Below, one piece after another: positions 20,126 through 24,998 of a stretch of 24,998 nucleotides of DNA. The notes beneath the pieces were generated by a model that searched no databases, was not told the DNA's origin, and was given only the letters and a program-made list of their open reading frames with translations. This stretch comes from a virus. Made by a program: the position numbers and the translations under genes. Every line of letters begins with the position of its first letter. The first letter of the stretch is position 1. Location: the IMG/VR virus record IMGVR_UViG_3300030329_005620, positions 1-24,998 of that record; one strand, written 5' to 3'.

Positions 20126-20234
20126 CTAAGTATCCACAAAGAAATCCAACACTGATAGCATCAAGTAAAGGATTACCATTCATATAAAAATAAGAAAATG
20201 CTATATAAAAAGTTCCTAGTGCGTACCTAATCAA
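20103..20234 (-). CDS. Small membrane protein, 43 aa (TTG start)
   Basis: I place the start at TTG 20234, which overlaps the stop of the preceding microprotein (TTGA) and has AGGA nine bases upstream. The longer ATG at 20300 would run antiframe through that gene. Contains YALGTFYIAFSYFYMNGNP and LLDAISVGFLCGYLDARVQ, two marginal spans. Unrecognised. Confidence 0.5.
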   Translation of the reverse strand: MIRYALGTFYIAFSYFYMNGNPLLDAISVGFLCGYLDARVQKN

Positions 20235-20326
20235 AAAATAATTCCTATGAAAAACATTGCTCCCAAAAATATACAACCAAGGGCGAGAGTTTTTCCCCAT
20301 GAAAAATCATTCATATAATCATTCAT
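20231..20326 (-). CDS. Membrane microprotein, 31 aa
   Basis: The start forms an ATGA overlap with the stop of the 56-residue gene. Polar start MNDYMNDFSWGKT, then one hydrophobic helix (LALGCIFLGAMFFIGIIF). Its own stop overlaps the next start. Confidence 0.6.
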   Translation of the reverse strand: MNDYMNDFSWGKTLALGCIFLGAMFFIGIIF

Positions 20327-20493
20327 CGAAGCCCGCTCCAATTCCAAGTTTCACTGTCAAATAAATCTTGTTGACCTTCAATATACATTCTCTCAATTGC
20401 TTTGTCAACTTTATCTTCTTCTACAACCTTAAATGTAACTTCACCATCAGATGATTCTACAACTTCTAATTCTAAATTTTTTTCTTCTGCCAT
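20323..20493 (-). CDS. Small acidic protein, 56 aa
   Basis: Starts MAEEKNLELEVVESSDGEVT at ATG 20493, immediately after the stop of the 130-residue gene. The longer in-frame reading from 20598 would lie inside that gene. Strongly acidic beta-type N-half, and C-half YIEGQQDLFDSETWNW. Unrecognised. Confidence 0.65.
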   Translation of the reverse strand: MAEEKNLELEVVESSDGEVTFKVVEEDKVDKAIERMYIEGQQDLFDSETWNWSGLR

Positions 20494-20494
20494 A

Positions 20495-20887
20495 TTAATC
20501 CCATAAGCTAGTGTAATGTTTTGAAAAAAGATCAAGGCCTTCTTGTATCCTTTCCCATTCTTCATTGTCAAAATAGTCATCTTCCATGATTTTTCCAAAT
20601 GAATAAATCATTTTATCCAGGACTCCATTCCACTTATCAATAAGATAATTGGTTTCAATATCTTCATCGATAAAATCAAAATGTAATTGGCGATCCCAAT
20701 TGTGATGCGTGACCATACCATCTTCCCAAAGTTCAGGATAACCGTGTTTGGTTTCCTTTAAACGAATAAGAGCAGGATGGATGATACGAGCAAGTGTATA
20801 ATCCAAGCTCCAACAATCAAAATTGTCAATGTGGATAGTGTCAGCATCTTTGCTTCCAGTTGAGGGTTCAGCAATATTTATTTTCAT
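20495..20887 (-). CDS. Conserved phage hypothetical protein, 130 aa
   Basis: DCWSLDYTLARIIHPALIRL, then KHGYPELW, a DEDIETNY segment, and WNGVLDKMIYSFGKIMEDDY. The order (WSxDxTLAxII, LxxTKxGxP, WxxxLDxMIxSF) recalls an uncharacterised family common in tailed phages. ATGA start overlap with the preceding microprotein. Confidence 0.8.
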   Translation of the reverse strand: MKINIAEPSTGSKDADTIHIDNFDCWSLDYTLARIIHPALIRLKETKHGYPELWEDGMVTHHNWDRQLHFDFIDEDIETNYLIDKWNGVLDKMIYSFGKIMEDDYFDNEEWERIQEGLDLFSKHYTSLWD

Positions 20888-20958
20888 AGAGACATTCCAA
20901 TAAAAATAAAAGAAAAAACCAATGTGTATAGAACTACTGCTTCAAAAACATATATCAT
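20884..20958 (-). CDS. Membrane microprotein, 24 aa
   Basis: Fits the gap exactly: an ATGA overlap with the stop of the 94-residue gene at its start, and an ATGA overlap with the start of the 130-residue gene at its end. One hydrophobic helix (MIYVFEAVVLYTLVFSFIFI) with no charged segment. Two coupled junctions make it a likely gene despite its size. Confidence 0.65.
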   Translation of the reverse strand: MIYVFEAVVLYTLVFSFIFIGMSL

Positions 20959-21239
20959 TTTAAATCACTCTTTGGAATTACTTGATAGCCACCCTTGTTA
21001 TAGGCGACAGTTACGGTAAAATTGCTAGGCACCTTGACATCTTTTTCTTTATTAATAAGACCCCTGACATCATGCTTACGCATACGCTCTTCAAAGTTAT
21101 CTGGTATAGATTCAAGGGCGCTACGCCTACGATAAAATGAATCACTGAAACCTACAGAACCTTTCTTGCGACCCACAACAGGATCAATTGGTTCATCATC
21201 TTCAGCTGGTTCAAAGAAACAACCATTAGCTACTCTCAT
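20955..21239 (-). CDS. Hypothetical early protein, 94 aa
   Basis: MRVANGCFFEPAEDDEPIDP, then a basic segment (FYRRRSALESIPDNFEERMR) and a C-terminal VKVPSNFTVTVAYNKGGYQV. The start overlaps the preceding stop (TAATG). Unrecognised. Confidence 0.7.
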   Translation of the reverse strand: MRVANGCFFEPAEDDEPIDPVVGRKKGSVGFSDSFYRRRSALESIPDNFEERMRKHDVRGLINKEKDVKVPSNFTVTVAYNKGGYQVIPKSDLK

Positions 21240-21367
21240 TAGAACCTCACTTTTTTACGACAAAGTTTTTTGGAATTGCGCTTCTTATCATTACCTTTGC
21301 GCTTGGTAGAGAAGCGAGTCATACGCAAGACCGCATCAAATTTTTTAAGTTCACTAATAGTTTCCAT
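21239..21367 (-). CDS. Small very basic protein, 42 aa
   Basis: First gene of the early transcript at 21398, with AAAGGA before ATG 21367. METISELKKFDAVLRMTRFS, then an almost uninterrupted Lys/Arg tail (KRKGNDKKRNSKKLCRKK). Probably nucleic-acid binding, inferred from charge. Confidence 0.6.
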   Translation of the reverse strand: METISELKKFDAVLRMTRFSTKRKGNDKKRNSKKLCRKKVRF

Positions 21368-21397
21368 GATATTTCCTTTCTCAATCATTATATAAAC

Positions 21398-21426
21398 AGG
21401 ATATCACATCCATGCACCAATGTCAA
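21398..21426 (-). promoter_or_regulatory. Early sigma-70 promoter
   Basis: TTGACA (21426-21421), 17 bp, TATCCT (21403-21398), with the AAAAAAC upstream tract. Confidence 0.85.
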
Positions 21427-21431
21427 GTTTT

Positions 21432-21662
21432 TTAAAAGTCGATGTAACCGCCATTAACGTCAATGTAGGAAGATGCCTCAGCAATAGCGACATCATATTC
21501 AAGTGGAATAATGCCTTTATCAGCGAGGTACTCAGGGCCAGCATAAAGTACACAAGTATGACGACCAACAGCAGAACGAGAAATGACGTGTGCACCTTCG
21601 ACCTCACGGTCATATTTGGTATTGGTCATATCACATTCAGAAATCATTGCTTTAACGTACAT
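21432..21662 (-). CDS. Hypothetical early protein, 76 aa
   Basis: MYVKAMISECDMTNTKYDRE, with GRHTCVLYAGPEYLADKGI and a C-terminal SSYIDVNGGYIDF. Compact alpha/beta composition, no motif known. It follows an intrinsic terminator, so expression depends on read-through or an unseen promoter. Confidence 0.65.
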   Translation of the reverse strand: MYVKAMISECDMTNTKYDREVEGAHVISRSAVGRHTCVLYAGPEYLADKGIIPLEYDVAIAEASSYIDVNGGYIDF

Positions 21663-21684
21663 AATAGTTTTTGTATTAAAGGAA

Positions 21685-21736
21685 AAAATTGTCTCATTGG
21701 TATTTCATCTAGACCACTTTAGGGCCCCAATGAGAC
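21685..21736 (-). terminator. Intrinsic terminator
   Basis: On the minus strand GTCTCATTGG (21736-21727) pairs perfectly with CCAATGAGAC (21700-21691), and AATTTTTT follows at once. It ends the transcript carrying the 70-residue gene. Confidence 0.8.
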
Positions 21737-21750
21737 TTGTTCAGATTAAA

Positions 21751-21963
21751 TCAGGAGTATCTTTCCATGATTTCTTTCAGTTGTTCTTCTGACATTGAAG
21801 ACATCACTGATTCACATTTTCCGTTTTCTTTTTTCATTGACGAAGGAGTCATTTTTGACCATGACATTTTTGAGGAACCGAGACCTTTACGATCTGAAAA
21901 AGGTCGGATGAACTGGGGATCACATTTTTCATGATTAGTAGAACGTATGTTTGATCCAGCCAT
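21751..21963 (-). CDS. Hypothetical early protein, 70 aa
   Basis: GGAGA lies before ATG 21963. Ser/Met/Lys-rich (MAGSNIRSTNHEKCDPQFIR; SSKMSWSKMTPSSMKKENGK), with a C-terminal helix EEQLKEIMERYS. Low complexity suggests disorder. Unrecognised. Confidence 0.6.
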   Translation of the reverse strand: MAGSNIRSTNHEKCDPQFIRPFSDRKGLGSSKMSWSKMTPSSMKKENGKCESVMSSMSEEQLKEIMERYS

Positions 21964-21999
21964 ATTGCTATCTCCAAATTAGGTTATTTATTTATTTAT

Positions 22000-22029
22000 C
22001 TCAACTACAGGTGTAGTATAACACAGGTC
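22000..22029 (-). repeat. 30-nt early-promoter repeat, copy 2
   Basis: Identical to 17469-17498 and 24861-24890. Confidence 0.9.
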
Positions 22030-22044
22030 AGGGGTGAAAGTCAA
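22015..22044 (-). promoter_or_regulatory. Early sigma-70 promoter with operator-like dyad
   Basis: TTGACT (22044-22039), 18 bp, TATACT (22020-22015). Drives the 70-residue gene. A GATAAATA-like late box lies in its leader (about 21999-21992). Confidence 0.85.
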
Positions 22045-22047
22045 GTT

Positions 22048-22422
22048 TTATGACACCTTTTCTCGAATTTCCCGATACATTTTCTCATGTGGCCATTGAA
22101 GAAAATAATTTGAAATATTTTTCTTGATTTCACTGAGAACACGCTTTGATCCACCACTCTTATTCATCCGGAAAATTCCAGAATTGAGTGCTGACATGCC
22201 ACCAATTCCACCGCCGTCAGTTCCCCAAACGGAACCTGCTGAAGTCGAAGGCAACCAGTTGAGTATTTCATCATACTCCATGTCACAATCGACAAACGCA
22301 TCATTATCACCAGGAGCAAAATGCTTGGTGATCTTTAAAATTCCACCGTCAACGTCGACTCTCCAATTCCATGCCCTTGCGGTTTCCAACAGTTTGATTG
22401 CTCTCTCTTTTGCTTCACTCAT
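22048..22422 (-). CDS. Hypothetical early protein, 124 aa
   Basis: MSEAKERAIKLLETARAWNW, then a Gly/Ser-rich stretch (GSVWGTDGGGIGGMSALNSG) and a basic C-terminus (KRVLSEIKKNISNYFLQWP). The central Gly-rich loop after VWGTDGG looks like a binding loop, but no family is recognised. Confidence 0.72.
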   Translation of the reverse strand: MSEAKERAIKLLETARAWNWRVDVDGGILKITKHFAPGDNDAFVDCDMEYDEILNWLPSTSAGSVWGTDGGGIGGMSALNSGIFRMNKSGGSKRVLSEIKKNISNYFLQWPHEKMYREIREKVS

Positions 22423-22430
22423 ATTGCTCC

Positions 22431-22724
22431 TTATAGGGAAGTGTACATGCCAGTGTGAGATTCAAAGATCTCAACTAACATATCATTATAAACATCATTG
22501 AATTCTCTGACGGACTTTTCTTCGCCCATCTTGGTAACTTTTGAGAAACGGACATCATAAAGATCTGAATCATTCAGAGTAATCTTCAGATAATTTGAAT
22601 TTGAAGAATTACGTCCGATCCTCATTGACACACCATTTTCATATCCGACAAAGTTTTTCGCTCCGGTCATGACTCGGAACTTGTTTCCGCCTAACTGATT
22701 CAGAATTGTTGTTGCTACGCTCAT
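22431..22724 (-). CDS. Conserved phage hypothetical protein, 97 aa
   Basis: I start at ATG 22724 behind the leader TTAGAGATTGAT shared with other early genes; a longer frame reaches 22754. MTGAKNFVGYENGVSMRIGR, KITLNDSDLYDVRF and EIFESHTGMYTSL follow the pattern of a widespread uncharacterised phage family (GAKNFV...F+I.RN...ITLN..DLYD+.F...TG..T.L). Confidence 0.8.
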   Translation of the reverse strand: MSVATTILNQLGGNKFRVMTGAKNFVGYENGVSMRIGRNSSNSNYLKITLNDSDLYDVRFSKVTKMGEEKSVREFNDVYNDMLVEIFESHTGMYTSL

Positions 22725-22762
22725 ATCAATCTCTAAGTTATTTCTCATTCTCATTTACGTAT

Positions 22763-22791
22763 AGTATATCAGCTTCCAGCACCAAAGTCAA
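22763..22791 (-). promoter_or_regulatory. Early sigma-70 promoter
   Basis: TTGACT (22791-22786), 17 bp, TATACT (22768-22763). The downstream sequence ATACGTAAATGAGAATGAG is shared with the promoter at 24055. Confidence 0.85.
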
Positions 22792-22810
22792 GTTTTTTGG
22801 CAAACTTTTT

Positions 22811-23161
22811 TCAAGCGACCCAATGGGTTTGGTGAATGGACTCGCATCCATCATAGTCTGAAATATGCCAACCATGAACATCTACAACCTCATCAGGAAC
22901 ATCTACAATCCTAAGCGCTGCATGAGATCCAGATGCTTTGTCCATACCAAGATCTTCGACAACACTGATCAAGCGATGGTCCATACGATATGCTTCGTAG
23001 TTTTCATCTTTGATTCCGAAATCATCGTTGTCAACATATCCGTACTCTGAATCAATATCCAGGTCAAACCTATCATTCAACATTTGAACCGCTTCTTTTG
23101 ACAAACCAAAACCCCCGAATTGGGAATTTAAAACCACTTTGTATCCTTTTGATTTTTTCAT
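22811..23161 (-). CDS. Conserved phage hypothetical protein, 116 aa
   Basis: Starts at ATG 23161 with AAAGGA upstream; the in-frame extension to 23338 is structured leader RNA, not protein. MKKSKGYKVVLNSQFGGFGL, RMDHRLISVVEDLG and ALRIVDVPDEVVDVHGWHIS match an uncharacterised phage family ending in a DYDGxExxxQxHxxW-like segment. Confidence 0.82.
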   Translation of the reverse strand: MKKSKGYKVVLNSQFGGFGLSKEAVQMLNDRFDLDIDSEYGYVDNDDFGIKDENYEAYRMDHRLISVVEDLGMDKASGSHAALRIVDVPDEVVDVHGWHISDYDGCESIHQTHWVA

Positions 23162-23545
23162 ATCATTCCTTTCGATAAGATTGAGAAAAAAATATTTTGT
23201 TTTTTGTTTTTTGTTTTTGCTTTTTAAAATTTTTTCTCTGGGCGGTCGTGCTACTCCCTCACTCCCCACTGACGGAGGAGCTCCATTCATTTCATTTTTA
23301 TTAAGAGGGATTTTAAAGAGTGGCTTGTTCCCACTCACGCAAACTCCTGACTCACTTCGGTCGCCGTGACTACCAGCCGTACTGCCTCCGAACTCTGCCG
23401 TCTTTAAGTATGTCTCTTAGTCAAACATACCGACATCGGAACTCCACAGGTCACTAGCGGGAACGGTAGGAGTGTCACCCGTTCCTATTTTCGTTTGGTC
23501 ATTTAACTCATTTTCTCTCTCTATGAATTATTTAATCTCAACTAC
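23162..23545 (-). ncRNA. Long structured leader or noncoding RNA
   Basis: About 380 transcribed bases between the promoter at 23552 and the 116-residue gene, with higher G+C than the flanks. Perfect hairpins on the minus strand: GGAACGG/CCGTTCC (23485-23479 with 23466-23460), GTATGT/ACATAC (23430-23425 with 23413-23408), TTCGG/CCGAA (23392-23388 with 23360-23356), GAGTGG/CCACTC (23336-23331 with 23323-23318), then an A-rich single-stranded tail before the SD. No coding signal across the hairpins. Not a class I know. Confidence 0.6.
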
Positions 23546-23551
23546 AGGAGT

Positions 23552-23580
23552 AGTATATCATCGTTTGATGCCAAAGTCAA
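23552..23580 (-). promoter_or_regulatory. Early sigma-70 promoter
   Basis: TTGACT (23580-23575), 17 bp, TATACT (23557-23552), with CTACTCCTGTAGTTGAG downstream, a one-base variant of the 30-nt repeat palindrome. Confidence 0.85.
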
Positions 23581-23593
23581 GTTTTTTGCCATT

Positions 23594-24025
23594 TTATTTT
23601 CTTGAATCTGCGATACTGATATTTCCATCAAACTTATTACATCTCTTATATTCCACATCAAAACCACGTTCGATTCTTTCTCTGTTGCCCCACTTGTCAA
23701 TCACACACTCAAGGATCGCATTCGCGAGTTCCTCATTCCTTGCTCCCCTTGTGGTAGCGGTATGGTCAGTGAAATGAAAACCTTTTCCGTTGCGACCATA
23801 GTGAATATGATATTCATGATTTGAGAAAGTGACCAAACCTTTCTTCTCCAATGCGACAAGTGCATTGTATCCAGCTCGTCCACGCTTTCCACTCTCAGCG
23901 GTTGAAGCGAAGAAACTTCTCAGGTCAGACTTGTAATGATAATCTTTTGCGGTGTCGATGAAATAGAGTCTCTCGGTCTTTCCAAGTTTTTTCCAAGTTT
24001 TTGTGACCAGTGCTTTATCAATCAT
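23594..24025 (-). CDS. Hypothetical early protein, 143 aa, possible winged helix
   Basis: Starts at ATG 24025 behind AAAGGA. MIDKALVTKTWKKLGKTERL, then GRAGYNALVALEKKGLVTFS, which resembles the recognition helix and wing of a winged-helix domain, and a basic C-terminal third. A DNA-binding role is inferred only from that resemblance. Confidence 0.72.
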   Translation of the reverse strand: MIDKALVTKTWKKLGKTERLYFIDTAKDYHYKSDLRSFFASTAESGKRGRAGYNALVALEKKGLVTFSNHEYHIHYGRNGKGFHFTDHTATTRGARNEELANAILECVIDKWGNRERIERGFDVEYKRCNKFDGNISIADSRK

Positions 24026-24054
24026 TGTTTCCTTTCTCATTCTCATTTACGTAT

Positions 24055-24083
24055 AGTATATCAGAATCTCTCGAAGAAGTCAA
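24055..24083 (-). promoter_or_regulatory. Early sigma-70 promoter
   Basis: TTGACT (24083-24078), 17 bp, TATACT (24060-24055). Initial transcribed region as at 22763. Confidence 0.85.
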
Positions 24084-24097
24084 GTTTTTTGGCAAAG

Positions 24098-24204
24098 TTT
24101 TTTTGCTGGAAGGCCCTTGGGGTTTCCGGCCTGCCGTCCTTCACGCCCCTTCGCTATGCCACCACATAGCCAGACAGAATGTTAGCATCCCACCAGCAAA
24201 AAAA
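24098..24204 (-). ncRNA. Structured GC-rich element closed by a 12-bp inverted repeat
   Basis: TTTTTTTGCTGG (24098-24109) and CCAGCAAAAAAA (24193-24204) are perfect inverted repeats. The 83-base interior is GC-rich and contains GCTATG-TGGTGG-CATAGC on the minus strand and a GGCC/GGCC pair. It lies between the end of the 52-residue gene and the next promoter. Could be a 3' UTR-derived small RNA or a termination/processing element. Confidence 0.5.
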
Positions 24205-24205
24205 T

Positions 24206-24364
24206 CTAAATCAATGAACCTTCAGGAATAATGATTTGATCAATATCAAGTCCATTGTCAAGAAGTATTTCCACGAACCTGAACATATTCTCAAGATCAG
24301 GAAATCCGAGTTCTTCACTCTCATCTTCATCTAAGGGAATTGAGATAACGTATTTTGTGTCCAT
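24206..24364 (-). CDS. Small acidic early protein, 52 aa
   Basis: MDTKYVISIPLDEDESEELG, then FPDLENMFRFVEILL and a C-terminal DIDQIIIPEGSLI. The start overlaps the previous stop (TGATG). Highly acidic, unrecognised. Confidence 0.65.
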   Translation of the reverse strand: MDTKYVISIPLDEDESEELGFPDLENMFRFVEILLDNGLDIDQIIIPEGSLI

Positions 24365-24534
24365 CATATTGTATCGTCTGTTTGTGGGTGATCAGAAAAT
24401 TCTGCTCCATCAACGTTGATCACCCAAATGCCCATCTCGTGGTCATGATCAGGGTGAACAATACTGTAAGCACCTTCTGGCAGTTTTGATTTGATAAATT
24501 CTTCTAGTTCAGTTTCAAATTTTTCTAAAGTCAT
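24364..24534 (-). CDS. Small acidic early protein, 56 aa
   Basis: MTLEKFETELEEFIKSKLPE, then GAYSIVHPDHDHEMGIWVIN and a short tail. The start overlaps the upstream stop by one base (TAATG), and its own stop overlaps the next start. The His/Asp cluster PDHDHE might bind a metal. Unrecognised. Confidence 0.65.
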   Translation of the reverse strand: MTLEKFETELEEFIKSKLPEGAYSIVHPDHDHEMGIWVINVDGAEFSDHPQTDDTI

Positions 24535-24830
24535 TACGCCTCCAAATGTGCAAATCCGTCTTCCTGCGCTCCCTGCTCAGACCATCGAACCTCATGTCCA
24601 ATAGCGTCAGAGATTGCTCTTTCAAAAGCCGAGTCAGTGTAAATTGTCCAATCAGAATCATGACGGACATGAACATCGAAGAAATGATACTCATCAATGT
24701 CGTACTCACGAATGGTGATTGAATGAATTGAAATAATTTCGGAACCAGAATCTCTCCACAGGGAATCTCCAGCTGTCTCAATTGCGATTCTTGACTCAAT
24801 TGTTCTTGATGTTTCGTTTCTTACTGTCAT
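24534..24830 (-). CDS. Hypothetical early protein, 98 aa
   Basis: MTVRNETSRTIESRIAIETA, then IREYDIDEYHFFDVHVRHDS and ERAISDAIGHEVRWSEQGAQ. First gene after the promoter at 24876, with the leader AGAGAGATTGAT before the ATG. Alternating strands suggest a small alpha/beta fold. Unrecognised. Confidence 0.72.
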   Translation of the reverse strand: MTVRNETSRTIESRIAIETAGDSLWRDSGSEIISIHSITIREYDIDEYHFFDVHVRHDSDWTIYTDSAFERAISDAIGHEVRWSEQGAQEDGFAHLEA

Positions 24831-24860
24831 ATCAATCTCTCTTTAATAATTAATCATCAT

Positions 24861-24890
24861 CTCAACTACAGGTGTAGTATAACACAGGTC
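24861..24890 (-). repeat. 30-nt early-promoter repeat, copy 3
   Basis: Identical to 17469-17498 and 22000-22029. Confidence 0.9.
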
Positions 24891-24905
24891 CTGCCGCAAA
24901 GTCAA
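24876..24905 (-). promoter_or_regulatory. Early sigma-70 promoter with operator-like dyad
   Basis: TTGACT (24905-24900), 18 bp, TATACT (24881-24876), preceded by GCAAAAAAC. Drives the 98/56/52-residue operon. Confidence 0.85.
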
Positions 24906-24923
24906 GTTTTTTGCTCATTTTTT

Positions 24924-24998
24924 TCAAATTATTTTTTCGACAAGAGAGACTGACATCTGATATATCAGTCCATCACTATCCATGCCCACCAAATAATT
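24924..24998 (-). CDS. 3' end of a gene entering from the right edge
   Basis: The frame is open from the window edge to TGA at 24924 and encodes a C-terminal end NYLVGMDSDGLIYQMSVSL followed by VEKII. Too short to identify. Confidence 0.45.
   Translation of the reverse strand, partial: NYLVGMDSDGLIYQMSVSLVEKII

Noticed and set aside
23162-23338. N-terminal extension of the 116-residue early protein
   Set aside because: It covers the structured leader, has Pro/Lys low-complexity unlike the rest, and a good SD and ATG lie at 23161.
1-24998. UGA reassigned to Trp or Cys in this phage
   Set aside because: Many clear genes end in UGA at ATGA junctions and Trp is written UGG with its own tRNA-Trp(CCA). 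The genome uses the standard stops.
1-24998. CRISPR arrays, insertion sequences, integrase or att pair
   Set aside because: I looked for regularly spaced repeats, transposase/integrase motifs and paired long repeats and saw none. The only multi-copy repeats are the early promoters.

Overview
The window looks like part of the genome of a marine, T4-like myovirus with low G+C content. The evidence is a T4 core replication/transcription set (gp32 single-strand binding protein, gp59 helicase loader, gp33-like late coactivator), several exact T4-type late promoters (TATAAATA), a crowded tRNA cluster, and many host-derived auxiliary genes. A two-piece, circularly permuted tmRNA and an alphaproteobacterial-looking Amt suggest a marine alphaproteobacterial host. 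An in-frame UGA with a bacterial SECIS suggests that this host makes selenocysteine. The host assignment is inference. Nearly everything reads on the minus strand; only the first gene, and possibly one small ORF, is on the plus strand.

Layout. 1-1950 is a probable virion protein, convergent with the gp33?/gp59/gp32 replication block (1947-4317). 4384-6123 holds an ammonium transporter (Amt) and a half-length Na+/phosphate cotransporter. 6220-11946 is a run of overlapping genes: gp33-like coactivator, IscU-type Fe-S scaffold, membrane protein, secreted DNA/RNA nuclease, metallothionein-like peptide, FkbM methyltransferase, a permuted tmRNA with a 30-residue membrane microprotein between its two halves, RecB/Cas4-like nuclease, FmdB zinc ribbon, ClpS and GMP reductase. 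12187-16196 carries seven tRNAs, an endonuclease VII-type HNH protein, a candidate structured RNA, small membrane proteins, glutaredoxin, a peroxiredoxin with UGA at its catalytic position, and a zinc metallopeptidase. 16267 to the end is an early region of small, mostly unrecognised genes driven by at least nine near-identical sigma-70 promoters, with one tRNA-Cys, an HNH endonuclease and a 2OG-Fe(II) oxygenase.

How the genes may work together. Host RNA polymerase would read the strong repeated early promoters first. gp33, with gp45 and gp55 from elsewhere in the genome, would then switch on the TATAAATA promoters found before the gp59 block, the tmRNA and the HNH genes. Amt, the Na/Pi transporter and GMP reductase would supply N, P and nucleotides. 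Glutaredoxin, Prx, IscU and the Cys-rich peptide form a redox/metal theme. tmRNA and ClpS form a proteolysis/ribosome-rescue theme.

Most notable: (1) the peroxiredoxin with UGA exactly at the peroxidatic Cys codon, followed by a SECIS-like hairpin whose AGGUCU loop lies 17 nt after the UGA, the same as I recall for E. coli fdhF; (2) the late-promoter-driven permuted tmRNA with a microprotein gene in its intervening segment; (3) a family of 24-41 residue single-pass membrane microproteins chained by ATGA stop/start overlaps; (4) three GC-richer structured noncoding stretches.
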